DNA of 64,000 nt from Phoronis australis (taxonomy: Eukaryota > Phoronida > Phoronidae), in the NCBI GenBank assembly GCA_002633005.1, contig NMRA01000996.1, positions 6,435-70,434 on the forward strand, written 5' to 3'. The notes under the pieces were generated by a model. The model searched no databases, had not been told where the DNA came from, and saw only the letters and a list, made by a program, of their open reading frames with translations. Of the stretch, positions 47,801 through 59,130 are shown piece after piece (the stretch's first letter is position 1; each line of letters starts with the position of its first letter). A program made the translations under genes and the position numbers.

Positions 47801-50800
47801 CGAACAATCCCCGTGGCCTTTCAGACTTTTTCAATGTCTTTAGTAGACCTCAGAGAATCATGACAATTAATGTTCAAGTGTTTTCACTCCAGTTCTGCAA
47901 ACAGTTGCTAATGGTTACCTGGCAAGTTCTTTTGTGATGTTAAAGTCATCCATCAACCTTTGTATCACGTGGTTTCCGGGATACATGGAAGTAGATAGAC
48001 GATGTTCGTATTGCATTTCATGACAAGGAACGAAACAGTTGCAATCGTTTTCAATTGAAGCGTTTCGGGTGTACTCTTCTGAAAACAAGTTGGTTTGTTT
48101 TATGAGTTCGCCGTGCAATGATGTATGTTATTTTTTTCAAAACATGCAAAATTCTCAAACATAAAATTGCATTTGACAACCACGATCAGTGCTGTAGTGG
48201 TAGAATTAGAGGTAAGTAGGCGCCCAAATCCAACTGTATCACTTTGAGCACTGAACGTAACTTACGGTGTGTAGGTGCTACGTTCAAATGCTAAAAGATG
48301 ATTGGCTGCGCCTACGTGCGCCTACGTGCGCCTACGCCCTACTTCAGCACTGACCACGATTTAAACCAGTATTTTCTTTACGAAATTTAGTATGGTTCTC
48401 TCTACCATCATATATAGCATAAATTCAAAATTTCAATGAAAACAGGTTTAGCAAAACAAGGGGAGATATTTTGGAATTTCAAAGTAAAATTTGCCATGTC
48501 GTCAGTACAGGATTCTAAAGTAACGGCAACTGAACATGTATCTCTAAAGTAACCAGGGATATGCATCCGAGTGTCTGCTTGATATCTCAAACAATCCTGG
48601 CCAAATGTTGATGAAATGTGGAAAAAGTGTGTAGGACACCAATAGAAAGAAGCATGCCACTTTTTTCATTTGCCCCTCCCTCCAAGAACAGAGGAACAGG
48701 GAGTTTCAGCATTATTTTAGGGTGGAGGGTTTCCGTATGATATCTAGAGAAATCATGTACGACTTCCAGTGAAACTTGACACATAGTTTTGGGATTACAT
48801 GTGCCTGCACCAGTCGATTACTCAGCGGATTCGAAATCTGCAACATCCCCGAATTGTCATTTTTAGTTTCAACGACAGACTTTATCAGCGCCTTTTGGGA
48901 GGAAGAGTGCCTCCGGGAGAATCAATAACCGGATTTCAATGGAATCTAGCACAGAGGTATGCGGCGGCAGTGCACCGGCAACATTAGATTTTCGGGCAAT
49001 TTCGTCCACCGCAGCGCCTCCTGGTGGCCATTTTGTTTGGTTCGTCTGATGTTCATCTGTCTGCTCATTATTTAATAAAGTCATAGCTGGATCAAGATGA
49101 AATAGGGCGCAATGGTGAAGGGCATCGTTAGGGAGGTGCGTGCCACTTTTCACTTTTTCTCGTTGCCGGGGTCAGGATTCGAGGCTCTTCAGTACTTTTG
49201 TTTTAGGTAGTTTCAGCATGATACGTAAAAACTGATGAAACTTGACAAAAAGGTATGTGAAAAGGCGCCAACACCAATCGATGATGAACGCCACAAGATT
49301 TAATCAGATTCCAACAAGTGCACTTCCCGCTATCCCATCTCTGTTTCTGCCAAACCTCATGATTGTTCTTTATTACAATAAGTATACTAGACCACTTAAT
49401 TTTGAGTACCTTTGTAGCATGCTTTGTTTCTTGGTCGCAAATTTTTATTTATAAACTTTTTATTCGATGATAAATTTAAAGAACATGGTACCAACATTTT
49501 TGTCAACTACCCTTGTGTTCAAATTGTCTATTTTTACCTTGCATGAGACCAACCCTAGAAACATGACATATGCAGAGCATAAAGCAACGTTTCGCGATGC
49601 AATAATTACTAAACGTGTTACAACAAATGGCTCGAAGAATAGCTCACGATTATGCATGCATGCGGTGGAAGACTGCGCGGTGCCAGCAAAGGATATTCAT
49701 GACATTGTCCAGCATGCAGTTGTCTGCTGGAGTTTGGGCTAGTGTTTGTCGTCTCACTGACTATTATTTAAAGCAGATCAGTATGCTCCACACGGTGTGG
49801 ATGAAAGATTGTAAGATGGCAGTTGGCGATGTACACTAGCCGACTTCGATCTCTTGGCAGAGGAGAATTGTGTTTGGATATGACTGAGCGGGTATGCTTT
49901 CGTGATAGGTCTGAAGACTGGTGTTGAAAAAGAAGGAACTGTATAAGATGAACAAATGTTTGTCTTGTCCGATAAGCAAGTGCCTGTGATGTTGAAAACC
50001 CAGTGAAGAAGTCTTCAGATTTGAGAGAGCTGATCTCCAACTAAAAGACATCTGTTTTGCAGCCAATGAAATGCGTAGAAACATTGCACAACTAGTCTTG
50101 TGCAAAAATGTTGCCACCTGAGGTAATCTTCCATCAAGAACTATATACCATGTTATGGTGTTTTATTGGCTGTAAATTGATATATGAAAACAAATACGAC
50201 ATTTGGTATAGAAGGTAGGCATCTACATTAATGATTACAATAAAATGATTCATCCGGGCCAGTACTTCCGAGATTTTCAGAAGTTATTATGTAGCCCAAT
50301 GACATTTTGTACACCTCACGCAACTCACCGTCAGCATTTCGATAACATCCAAGCTCTGGTGCATTACAGGTGCGTGCCGGACCTGTCAATTAATAGAAAC
50401 TTATAATGAAAAGCGATACAGCATTGGGGAATTTTTTCTGAAGACGGCGTGGTGATTTGGTCTTCAAAGTTTCACTCGGGCTAGAAGGTGGGAAACGATA
50501 TAAGCTTTGCTCCAACGTGGGACAAAGGCACATCTAATTTCGCCGCTAAGATCGATAGGAACGCGAGACGTTGGGATCGCCATCTCCCGGTGCATTTTAC
50601 TATAATTGTTTATCGTTTTGCCAATTACGGGGTCGATATGTAAACGTCAGTCTCCGAAAGGTGGCGCAACTACTAAATAATGGCATTAGATATCTTAATC
50701 ACGCATATGTTCAAACTACTCATGTTCGTCTGAGTACTAACTCATGATAAATGATTGAATAAGTGGTGCTTTTATCTACGTCGGCCGGTGTATCGGGCAT

Positions 50801-53800
50801 ACCAATGGCGTAAAGTAACGGGTCCGATGTCCGACGATGGAGCCTCAGTTTATGCCGTTTCCACCTATGTTCAAGTTATTTTGAAACCTTAAACTTACTT
50901 TACGTTGGATAGCTAGTAAGATTTTTGGTGACTTAGACAAATGCGTTACTAGTATGGAAACAACGATGCTTCCCGATTTCCGGTATATTTTCTTGCTTGC
51001 AAATGCTTTGTCGTTCACCTGATTTCCTAGGTTAAATAATATTCACTTGGATAAACTTTCGACTTGGTACAGCGATACGTAGTGCTTTACCGTGAATGTC
51101 CATTGCATTATATCAATGAACAAGAAATTTTAGTAGTCATAAAACGATGATTTTTACTGCTTCCTATGCTTTTGTACGCGAACTGAATGCCATGACAACA
51201 CTTACCTGGATCGTACATGTAGATGTATTTGCACCCGCATTTCTGTTTAGTGTAGTTAGCGCGACACTCTCTACGACACCCCGTCAAACTGTAGGGTTTG
51301 TAGTTTTCCAAATGGTTCACAAAATCTTCTTTGGTAGTGTTCTTGCATTTCCCACCCTCATATGGCAACGGGAGAGACTTTATCTGCAATTGATGTAGGG
51401 ATCGCAAAGGCATGTTTTTATGTATTTTAGGTATTGAGGTCTTACTTTCGAATTAACCCACGGGGAATGCAAGGCACATTCGGTTTCAGGGCCGAAACTT
51501 GCAATGTAGGGATACGATAGATTCTTGAGGTTATTAACATAGAACAAACCAATGTAACACGAACACCTGGGCTCGGTCTCCAATCTTTTTACTCGAAATG
51601 GAACTCAAAATTAGTTTTGGCATTTTCTATTCTACTTTTGGGCGAACTCAAGAGAAGTGTCTATTATTCTATGCTCGAGTACACAATAACTTACGTAGAT
51701 AATTTATTGCCCTTAGTTCACAGTTTGTAAACCCAATATTAAAGCAATAATTTCGAGTTTGAACTCGAAATTTCGAGTTTTTACTCGAGTTTATAGCACG
51801 AACATAAGGGTCTTCAAGGGCAAACTTGAACTAGAAACTCCTATGCATACACTGTAATGTATTCGAGCACAGTCTGATAACCAAGTATCTTAAGTTCGCA
51901 CAAAAGGAGCAGAGAAATTGCCAAAAATAGTTTCGAGTTCGCTTCGAGTACAAAGATTAGAGACCGGGCCGTGGTGTACCCGGAAGGTGAGGTAGGGATT
52001 ACCGATGCCTCCCTGGTTGTACTAGTCCTACAGTAATACCACGGTGGGTAATTTGTTTGCAGAAAGTATCCAATGAACTCCGGTACATTTTCGTGATTTC
52101 ATTAGAAGTATCAAATTCCTCAAGTACATTGAGGCATCCAGCCACTATATCTGCACTGAATCGAAGCCTGTGACCTCGTGTGCTCTTTGAAATGAACAGC
52201 GGTTGTCGAGTAGTCCAAGTAGAACTGCAGTCCAGGCGTGCGTTCAGTTGACGCTAGGTCCTACGGTAGGACCTAGCGAAAACCTAGTCAAAGTCACGTG
52301 TTCTCATTTACATGTAAAATGCGCAGCAATATCTCACGTAATCTCGTGAAGTCTTGCTCTTTAGCGAGGTCCTTGCGTTACTGAACGGGAGGCAGGTTAA
52401 CGTGGGCTCGTTTGTCATCCAAGCACTTTATATCCCTAGTATCAGTGAGTTTGTGTCGGTAGAGCAACCTTCGAATTGACCAACAAGTCAACTCGAATAC
52501 CGATATCTACATGTAGACGTACGTCATTATGAAGATTTGTACGTGCCACGTACAAATCTTCATAATGACAACAAACAACTTGCCTCGTACGCTAAATCAA
52601 ACTCAGCAGTAAACAAGCGCCATTATTACACTTTACTTAACTGTACCTCTTTGATCTGCACTGAGACAAAAGTTTCCTGTCCGGGACTTATGGCAAACCC
52701 AAGTTCATTAACGAGTGGTTCTTCGTCGTGGTTGTGCAGAGCAACCTATAAGTAATCAACATCAAACAATGTTAACTGGGACAACGCCAGTTCAAGCTGT
52801 GTGAAATGGACGGTTTCTCTTTCATCTTTACTACCTTAAATCGATGCAAAATTTAATCTTAAACCTTCAATTTCACTATCACCACTTATCAGTAAGGCGT
52901 TAAAGCAAAAGCAGCAGATAAATGTATGTTGCCCGTCTTGGTGCATAATAAGACGTTCATGAAAGACACCGTATAAATATTTCTTACACTCACTTTATAA
53001 CCGGCTGAGTTAGAATCTCCATAAATATACAGATTGTGTTCCACGTTCATTTCCAGCCACAAACCATTGTTAGTTCCACTGCGTGACGTATTCCATGTCC
53101 CATTGGAATTGAACTGAAAACACAACCCGAAATCCGTGACGACGCGTTTGAATTCTTTCTCAATGTCTAGATTCACACCTTTGAACCTAGCAACGTAAAT
53201 CGAATCGCGAATCTGATGACCAGCTATTTTGGCAAACTCCAAATATTGTGAGCCGTTTACAAGAGGTGCATATAGAGGGTCCGTCCAGTCAAATTGCTGC
53301 TCGCGGTCTTCTTCTGTTACGGGGTAGACGTAACGGAGTATATCTATCAACCCTGGTTGTGCAAGTACATAGGGACTGCGGAATTTGTTGAAGTTGCAAA
53401 AGGTTACAGTCGGAAACTTGGCGGTCTGCGTGTACTCGACGTGCAGCTTTGTTTGCACGGGGTTCCTCATGAGAGTTTGGTATGCGTTATTCACGTTAAT
53501 CACCAGCCACGTGAAACTGCCCACGAACATCAAGAACCATACGATTCTGCAACAGATTATATAGGTAATCCTACAATGTCCTTACGATCTCATTTGTAGG
53601 CTACAACAGAATTTAAGGTACAGAAACGCTGCTTACACTCGGCAGACTGTATACAGCAACTGGTATGCAATAATCACAAATAGGGTCTGAAACAATGTTC
53701 CCTCACCGCATTTATAAACTTGTGCAAACACTGATTGAACTATCTAGGGGTGTTGTATTTTGGATACTAAGTCCACAATATTTTTGATACTCACCAAGAG

Positions 53801-55335
53801 TCAACTACAATATCTTTGATTTGTCACCGAGAGCAAACTCTATCCTAAATTCTCAATAATGATGAAAAGAAGTAGCGACATTGTTATGCTACTTTCCTTA
53901 ATTTAAGACCAAGTTGCAACTATTTTTTGTGACAAAGGCGCAGTTATCAGTCATATTATTATAAACGAAAATACATGTAAGTAAAATAAGGTTTCATTAT
54001 GAAGATACAAGGAAACCACATTCGTGAGTTAAACAAAGACACAATTTCACAAAATTATTTAGGGAACTACATGTAAGTGGAGTCCCAATTTACGAGGTGC
54101 TTGATCTCGAAGAGATGCAAGATCTCTGGAGCTATGTCTCCTTTCTGACGTTTCACGTCAACATCGTGAACTAGCCAGTAATTTGGTTGCCATAGCACAC
54201 CATTTCGCCGAAAGTTTGAACCATGCCATCCTCCTATAGGGGTACCCTTAGAGGAGACTACAGTTAGTGATGGGAATCTTGTGGGGATAAATGTGCTGCT
54301 TCAAAGCTTTAGGTCACTGTGTCACATTGATTTCAGGAAGTGATTCGCTCTGGGTTTTGTGTGCCTGAACTTCTTACATTTTTAAGTGTGGTACTTTTTA
54401 ATCAAAATCTTGATGACTGAAATATTAGATACGTATAACTTAAACTATAAACAATTGTGTTTTAGTGGTCAAAGTAAAAATCGACCTACGTTTGCCAGTT
54501 ACGATTGTTTACCTTTGTTGAAAGAGATATTAGAGTTTTTAAGGCCGAAAAACGGGGATTATTTTGGAAGAGATAGACTTTAGCTTTGACCAAAAGTGTA
54601 AAACAACAAAATTCTCGCCGTGGTCTGCCGGGAATTCTGACACCTAAAATAGTTTCCCTCGCTTACCTAAGCGCACGTTATAGGGTGCTGTGCAGACATT
54701 TTGACATTGAATGTTCCACCCCCCGGTACCTGTAAACTGTACCTAACTGAGAAGAACGACACCATGCACAACTGGCTAACATAACGATTAAGTCGTTTAT
54801 CACGAAAGCAAGAAATTTCTCTTGCAATGTATGATCAAGATGACAGTCTTTTTCACTTTGAAACCTTAAGCATTAAACTTAAGAGAGCGAATGGTCAAAA
54901 AAGAAGTTGCAACTGCAACCTGGGGCTATAGTCCGAGTTGCAGCATGACACGTTCTTTCCTTGTCTATATTCTCCTTGCAGTTATTAGAGAACACATACA
55001 TGTACATGTACTGTGTTCATTATACGCTAAAGCTTCAGTATTTTGATTGCACTTTTGGTCCACAGCAACTTGCTGCCGGTGCAGACGAAACTTTTCAAGT
55101 CGAGTAGATTTACATACCTTCGTCCCGGATTGTGCTTCGCTCCACCGAAATACTGTACGCCGTGGCAGGAAGTCTCCTCAGCGTACTTTGTTACCCCTTC
55201 TTTGACAATTGATAAGACGGTGCCTGACTCAGGCGCCCCTTCATCTTTGTTGTCGCTCTCTTTTTGACCGTAGGGCGCAATTGGCGTCACTTTGGTGGCC
55301 CAGATATCATTGGAAGATTTGAATCCCTTCGGCAT
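44677..55335 (-). CDS. asic-like: ASIC-like DEG/ENaC sodium channel, eight exons, 498 residues
   Basis: Subunit of a trimeric, amiloride-type plasma-membrane sodium channel; ASICs open on extracellular acid. Coding exons: 55335-55118, 53546-52994, 51523-51446, 51383-51206, 50382-50329, 48078-47919, 46415-46324, 44840-44677. Their 1497 bases join in matching phases to one open frame. Seen in order: gating HG motif (58-59) in the N-terminal tail; TM1 about 73-95; FPTVTFCN (117-124) after TM1; a palm/finger region with TDFGLCFQFN; LPLPY (287-291); the cysteine-rich thumb with CRREC, CGC (332-334) and CNCFVPC (373-379); RIFFEKLNYD before TM2; and TM2 with the GAS filter (456-458). Length and order fit ASICs. 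Exon 3 is the least certain, with a weak acceptor. The terminal exon has an intact second copy at 41251-41414. Proton gating is inferred from the family. Confidence 0.93.
46324..46415 (-). CDS. channel exon 7: pre-TM2 segment, 92 bases
   Basis: One base, 30 codons, one base. The acceptor tttcattttag and consensus donor gtaagt fit phases 2 and 1 exactly. It encodes ENFLELRIFFEKLNYD and VEQVPSYDSMNFF, the conserved strand leading into TM2 (compare ENILVLDIFFEALNYE in ASIC1). Confidence 0.95.
47919..48078 (-). CDS. channel exon 6: CxCxxPC and palm
   Basis: Two bases, 52 codons, two bases. The acceptor aacttgttttcag is strong and the donor is gtaacc. It encodes DCNCFVPCHEMQYEHRLSTS, the signature CNCxxPC block, and ends NITKELA with a split arginine codon. 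Confidence 0.95.
48309..48337. repeat. 10-bp tandem repeat, three copies
   Basis: gcgcctacgt is repeated with the last copy diverging (gcgcctacgc). It lies in channel intron 5. Confidence 0.85.
50329..50382 (-). CDS. channel exon 5: 54-base mini-exon
   Basis: The acceptor tgtcaattgacag and donor gtgagt border 54 bases in phase 1. They encode PARTCNAPELGCYRNAD, corresponding to the C-x-P-x(3-5)-C segment that follows CGC in ASICs. It is too short to be seen as an open frame and was found by phase and motif. Confidence 0.9.
51206..51383 (-). CDS. channel exon 4: thumb cysteines
   Basis: 59 codons plus one base. The acceptor catcaattgcag starts IKSLPLPYEGGKC, then YSLTGCRRECRANY and KCGCKYIYMYDP. 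This matches the family's LPxPY, C-x3-C and CGC order. The phase-1 donor gtaagtg falls at the place used in vertebrate ASIC genes, just after the CGC block. Confidence 0.93.
51446..51523 (-). CDS. channel exon 3 (tentative): finger/palm strand
   Basis: 26 codons in phase 0 at both ends, as needed between exons 2 and 4. FGPETECALHS resembles the PGTET-x-hydrophobic segment found before LPxPY in this family. The donor gtaagacc is good. The acceptor ataacctcaag is poor in pyrimidines and lies about 45 bp from a MITE, so the upstream edge may differ or a short piece of coding sequence may be missing. Confidence 0.6.
51570..51972. mobile_element. foldback MITE, copy 2 (channel intron 2)
   Basis: Left arm ggctcggtctccaatcttt...aactcaaaatt...ggcattttctatt and right arm ...agtttcgagttcgcttcgag...agattagagaccgggcc are inverted copies of about 130 bp. 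The centre is rich in cgagttt. The same family lies at 22195-22545. No coding capacity. Confidence 0.75.
52252..52278. repeat. 27-bp near-perfect palindrome
   Basis: cgctaggtcctac at 52252-52264 and its exact complement at 52266-52278, one base between. It lies in channel intron 2. Confidence 0.95.
52523..52569. repeat. 47-bp palindrome, 23-bp perfect arms, one-base centre
   Basis: 52523-52545 and 52547-52569 are exact reverse complements around a single c at 52546; the left arm starts gtcattatgaagatttgt. It lies in channel intron 2 about 425 bp beyond the exon 2 donor. Confidence 0.97.
52994..53546 (-). CDS. channel exon 2: TM1 and first half of extracellular domain
   Basis: One base plus 184 codons. 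The acceptor tctgttgcag at 53547-53548 matches exon 1 in phase 2. TM1 is IVWFLMFVGSFTWLVI; FPTVTFCNFNKFRSPY follows, then sequons NGS and NTS and TDFGLCFQFNSNG. The donor gtgagtgtaag follows AGYK in phase 0. Read-through into the intron keeps the frame open for about thirty codons by chance. Confidence 0.95.
55118..55335 (-). CDS. channel exon 1: start codon and N-terminal tail
   Basis: 72 codons plus two bases. The acceptor tattattgcag lies at 55344-55345, leaving eight untranslated bases before the ATG at 55335, so the 5' UTR is spliced from farther upstream. The tail ends YAEETSCHGVQYFGG; the HG pair is the conserved gating motif. The donor AG|gtatgtaa splits an arginine codon completed by exon 2. 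The larger frame reaching 55617 is upstream intron. Confidence 0.92.
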
Positions 55336-55974
55336 TGTTAACCCTGCAATAATAAATGCTAGCCTTGGATGACAAATGTAAATCCTTATGAACCTACCAG
55401 CAATTTTGACAAAAAGTAATCCTGGACAAAAACAACTGATTTGTTTAAACCAATGGGGGCAAGCATTTGATTTGGTTCCTTTCAAAAAGTTGAGGCTTGA
55501 CCATGAAGAATGATCATATCCAAACTCAAAGGGCGTACAATCTCCACTCTTGTGTTTGACATGGTAACATACTGTATGCACAGAACTGACATTTTTAGGC
55601 AAACACCTTGGTCGCATTATCTTGTATAGATACGTAAGTACTTTGAAAATGTGTTGATCATTAATCGTTTAATCTACTTACGGTATCAATCGCGGTGAAT
55701 GCGATCAATTCAAAATCACGTTTTCGTGAAATGCGTGTATAAATGACCTATCGCGAGGAAAAGCGAAACCCGCGCGATTTTCCTAGTCATATAAATTTTT
55801 TCGCTCTAGCTGCGACCATGGATTAGTTTCCTGTTCAACAATGGGTGTATTTTTTGCATTTAAACCACAGCCATTGCGTTCTTGCTTATTACGATGAAAG
55901 GGTACAGCCAGGAAATGCAAATAACATGTGTTATACCTGAAGCCAACGTTGACCACCCTTTTGTTTCCCCGGAT

Positions 55975-56185
55975 GCAGTGTTTCCTAGTGGGGTAATTGT
56001 CCGTTTCCTTTACTCAAGGTCGAGGGCTCGAGTCCCACTAGGACACACTGTTAGACCCACGAGTCATCTACGTTTTAACTATATATTCATAAAGCATAAG
56101 AATGGTTCCAGGCCATCAGTGCAATGGACCCACCTTAGAAGCCTGCGCACGTCTGGTACAAAGTGTACCAGGCTTCTCCTGTCCA
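55975..56185 (+). repeat. tRNA-derived SINE, family 2, copy 2
   Basis: A box A-like tagtggggtaattgtccg near 55986 and box B-like ggctcgagtcc near 56024, with tcctagtggg complementary to cccactagga across the head. The body cgttttaactatatattca...ggttccaggccatcagtgcaatgg matches copy 1 at 19790. Confidence 0.65.
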
Positions 56186-58689
56186 ATTACCTACAGTAAT
56201 CTGTTACATAGTTTTCCAAATTAAGATAGGGGAACCTACGACCGAAAAGCGTTTGGATACTGTTTGACCATTAGCATTCTCAACACCGTTAAATAAAAAT
56301 GTTCATCATTCGTAATACATGTACATGTAATTTGGATCCACCCACGTGAAGAATTTAAAAGAGAAAAGTGTGTAAGGATATTTAGATCCAAACTTAAAAA
56401 ACCCACGAACCCTTGAAATTTACGCATACGATGTGTTTCAGCTTTCTTCGAACACATTTAATTTTTATTCTTGTCATATTGGATAACCCAAACAATACTT
56501 CAGCAGCACAAAAACGATTTGAACACCCAGTACAGCCAGGTCACGTAATATGCGCTATATAATGCATCCTGGTGAGAAAACAGGAAAAGCTAACAGTTGG
56601 TCGCAATGAATTCCGATTAGCAGGTACCCACAGTTAAAGTACATGTACACCTGTTTTTTTACTCACAGGTACAATTAGCGACAAAGAAACGATTTACCAG
56701 AAACTCCTTGAAAACGCACAACCGCGAGGAAATTTGCTTACTACTTATCCGAGGTCATAGGTTACGGGTCTGTCACTCAAATCGAATCTCCCGCCAGGCA
56801 CAGAACTGTTCTACATGTATATGTACCGAGTTGCCATAATCTTGAGTCAACGACGAGTACATATGATAGAAAGATGTGGGAGAAAACGAAGACAAAACAT
56901 AATTTGATCCTGTGGGAGTCGCGTGTCTGCATGCCTTCAACCTTGGAGAACGAACGCTACGAGTCGCCTCACGCTTCTGTGACTCTGTGTTCACAAACAC
57001 AGCAAGTTGAGAAAACAGATTAATCCTCACCCAAACTGAATTCCTTAATTCGAGTAATTTGACATTTCAATGTCTGTTTCGATCTCATAATCACGACTTG
57101 CTTTAACCACCTACTCGATTTCTGTTCATTTCGTATTGGGGTTTCATATTAGTCTCCCAGCGCGTCGTGTGTCTAACAATAAAGTGTTGACCAACTTTGA
57201 AGTGGACCACAATGCATTAGCTTGACCCACTCAATATGTTGGCTAGCTAGACTCGATGCATTGAAAATTGATATGGCAAATTGAACGTTTTTATGATAAT
57301 TAACGTAATTACACATTACAAATTCAGATGTCATTGCGCCTGAATGTTGAAATAATGAACGTGGCTAACAAGTGTATGGGTTATATTGACAAACTTTCAC
57401 CAAATATTTAACAGAAGACCTTGGGACTCCCACCTCTCACGACTTGACCGGCTATTTCTCGGCTTCGGCAAATTGACTTAACTTTAATTAGGAACTGACT
57501 CGGTGAATTTCTCTGAAACTTTCCGAACTGAATATTTATTCATCCAGTTTTAAAAACGCTGTTAGCCGGGATTTTCGATATAAAGGCCTAGTTTATGTGT
57601 AATGAAACAAGATTAATATGATTTTTCTACAAGAATTCCTTACGTCACAGAAACCAAACGTTAAGACTAATCGACAATTCCTAACAACGTTTTTGAAGTG
57701 ATTGGTGAAGTTTTCATTTAAAAAGTATTTCATTAAAATCGACCGAGGGGTTATTTTGCTACGAGTGTACCTGTCTTAAAAATGAAATTTTGACTTAAAA
57801 AGGTGTTAACGTAAAAACAACAACGGTACATCAATGTGAAATATTTTTATTATTTTTCTTCTGATTTTTTGTCTTTCAGAAAAATGTACCAGTTGACAAA
57901 GCCTATTTTTGATATACGAGATGGAATGGAAGTCATTAACTAAAGATTGAAATAATCTAACACGTAGTTTGCCTTCATTTAAGTGGTTTTAATGAAGAAC
58001 TTTCTGACTAATTGACACCTGCACAAACAATAATTAACTGATTGTGTTTGACTTTCTGATTTCACAATCACCAGGTAATGAGAAACCAATTGCGTCGGCC
58101 AGTCATACTTCAGTAAATAACTCTCCCTAATCTCCACTCCAGTCACTGAATCCTATAATGCGTGAAAATCACAGTCGTAACTTTGTTAATTGATTTCGAT
58201 CTTCCCTTTCTTGGCTTTGTTTTAGAGTTTCACCTAAGTGAGTTTCCATAACCACGGTGATAATCTCACCTGTTTAGCAACACCACTAGCACGAGATATA
58301 CCAACAGCGTTCATCATTTGAAAAAGATAAACTTCCGTTCTCTAGCGACAGAAATCTTGTTGGACCTAAGTTCCCTGCATTGATCTGCTATACGTTTTGC
58401 TGGATTTGTCTTGGATTGATATGTGATTACTATGCAATTGTAAAACACTTATGTCCTTGATTACTTGACGTGAATTTATAAACGTCATTAGACAAATGGA
58501 CGTCAAATTACCGCGGACTCACACAGCACTGAAGGCAGCCTATAAATAAATAAATTAGCAAAACTGAGAATTGATCAAAAAGTGTTGTCTTTCTGTGATG
58601 CTTTAAAACTTACTGTGTACACGTTGCATTTTATACCGTCAATATTTTAGATATTTTTTATAAACCTCTCGGAAATTGTTTGGAAGCCA
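56186..58689. other. noncoding upstream of the channel gene
   Basis: A spliced 5' UTR exon and promoter of the channel gene should lie here or beyond, since exon 1 begins at an acceptor. I cannot place them. Open frames at 56236-57030 have no family motif. acatgtacatgt motifs occur near 56315 and 56640. Confidence 0.35.
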
Positions 58690-59130
58690 AGGATTAGTTG
58701 TCGTTTTTTAAGGCATTTTTGTCTAAAGTATAATTTAGTGTTGCATACCATGAAACTTTCAGATAGTACACCTTATGCACTATTCTCAAAACCGATGTTT
58801 AGAATTTTTTAAAAAAAATTCCACTTTTGCAAAAAGGGGTTATCAAAAATAGCACACGAAAACGAAATGAAATTTTAGAAAACTGTAACAGCGTCTGAGC
58901 TATCACATGTTGAACATTTATATCAAATACAATTTGATCATGTTATTCATACCGTTGTTTTGCTATCCGTGTGTCTTTCTTTTTGTTAAATTTTACTAAA
59001 CAGACATAATCACATGACACAATTAATTTATGATTGGTAAACAATCCAAAATCAAATTATACATAACTTTGCAGAGTTAGATCTAAAGTTTGTAAATACT
59101 CAGCTAAATACACAGACATGTCGACATAAC
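58690..59130 (+). repeat. copy of dispersed repeat family 'ccgttg-ttttg'
   Basis: Blocks in order: aacatttatatcaaat, accgttgttttgctatc, a T-rich run, atcacatgacacaattaa, gattggtaaacaatcc, aaatcaaattataca. This is the same order and orientation as 13350-13870 and 61225-61700. Confidence 0.7.

Noticed and set aside
48408-48784. minus-strand frames with a few cysteines between channel exons 5 and 6
   Set aside because: Exons 5 and 6 already join in phase with the expected sequence; these add nothing family-like.
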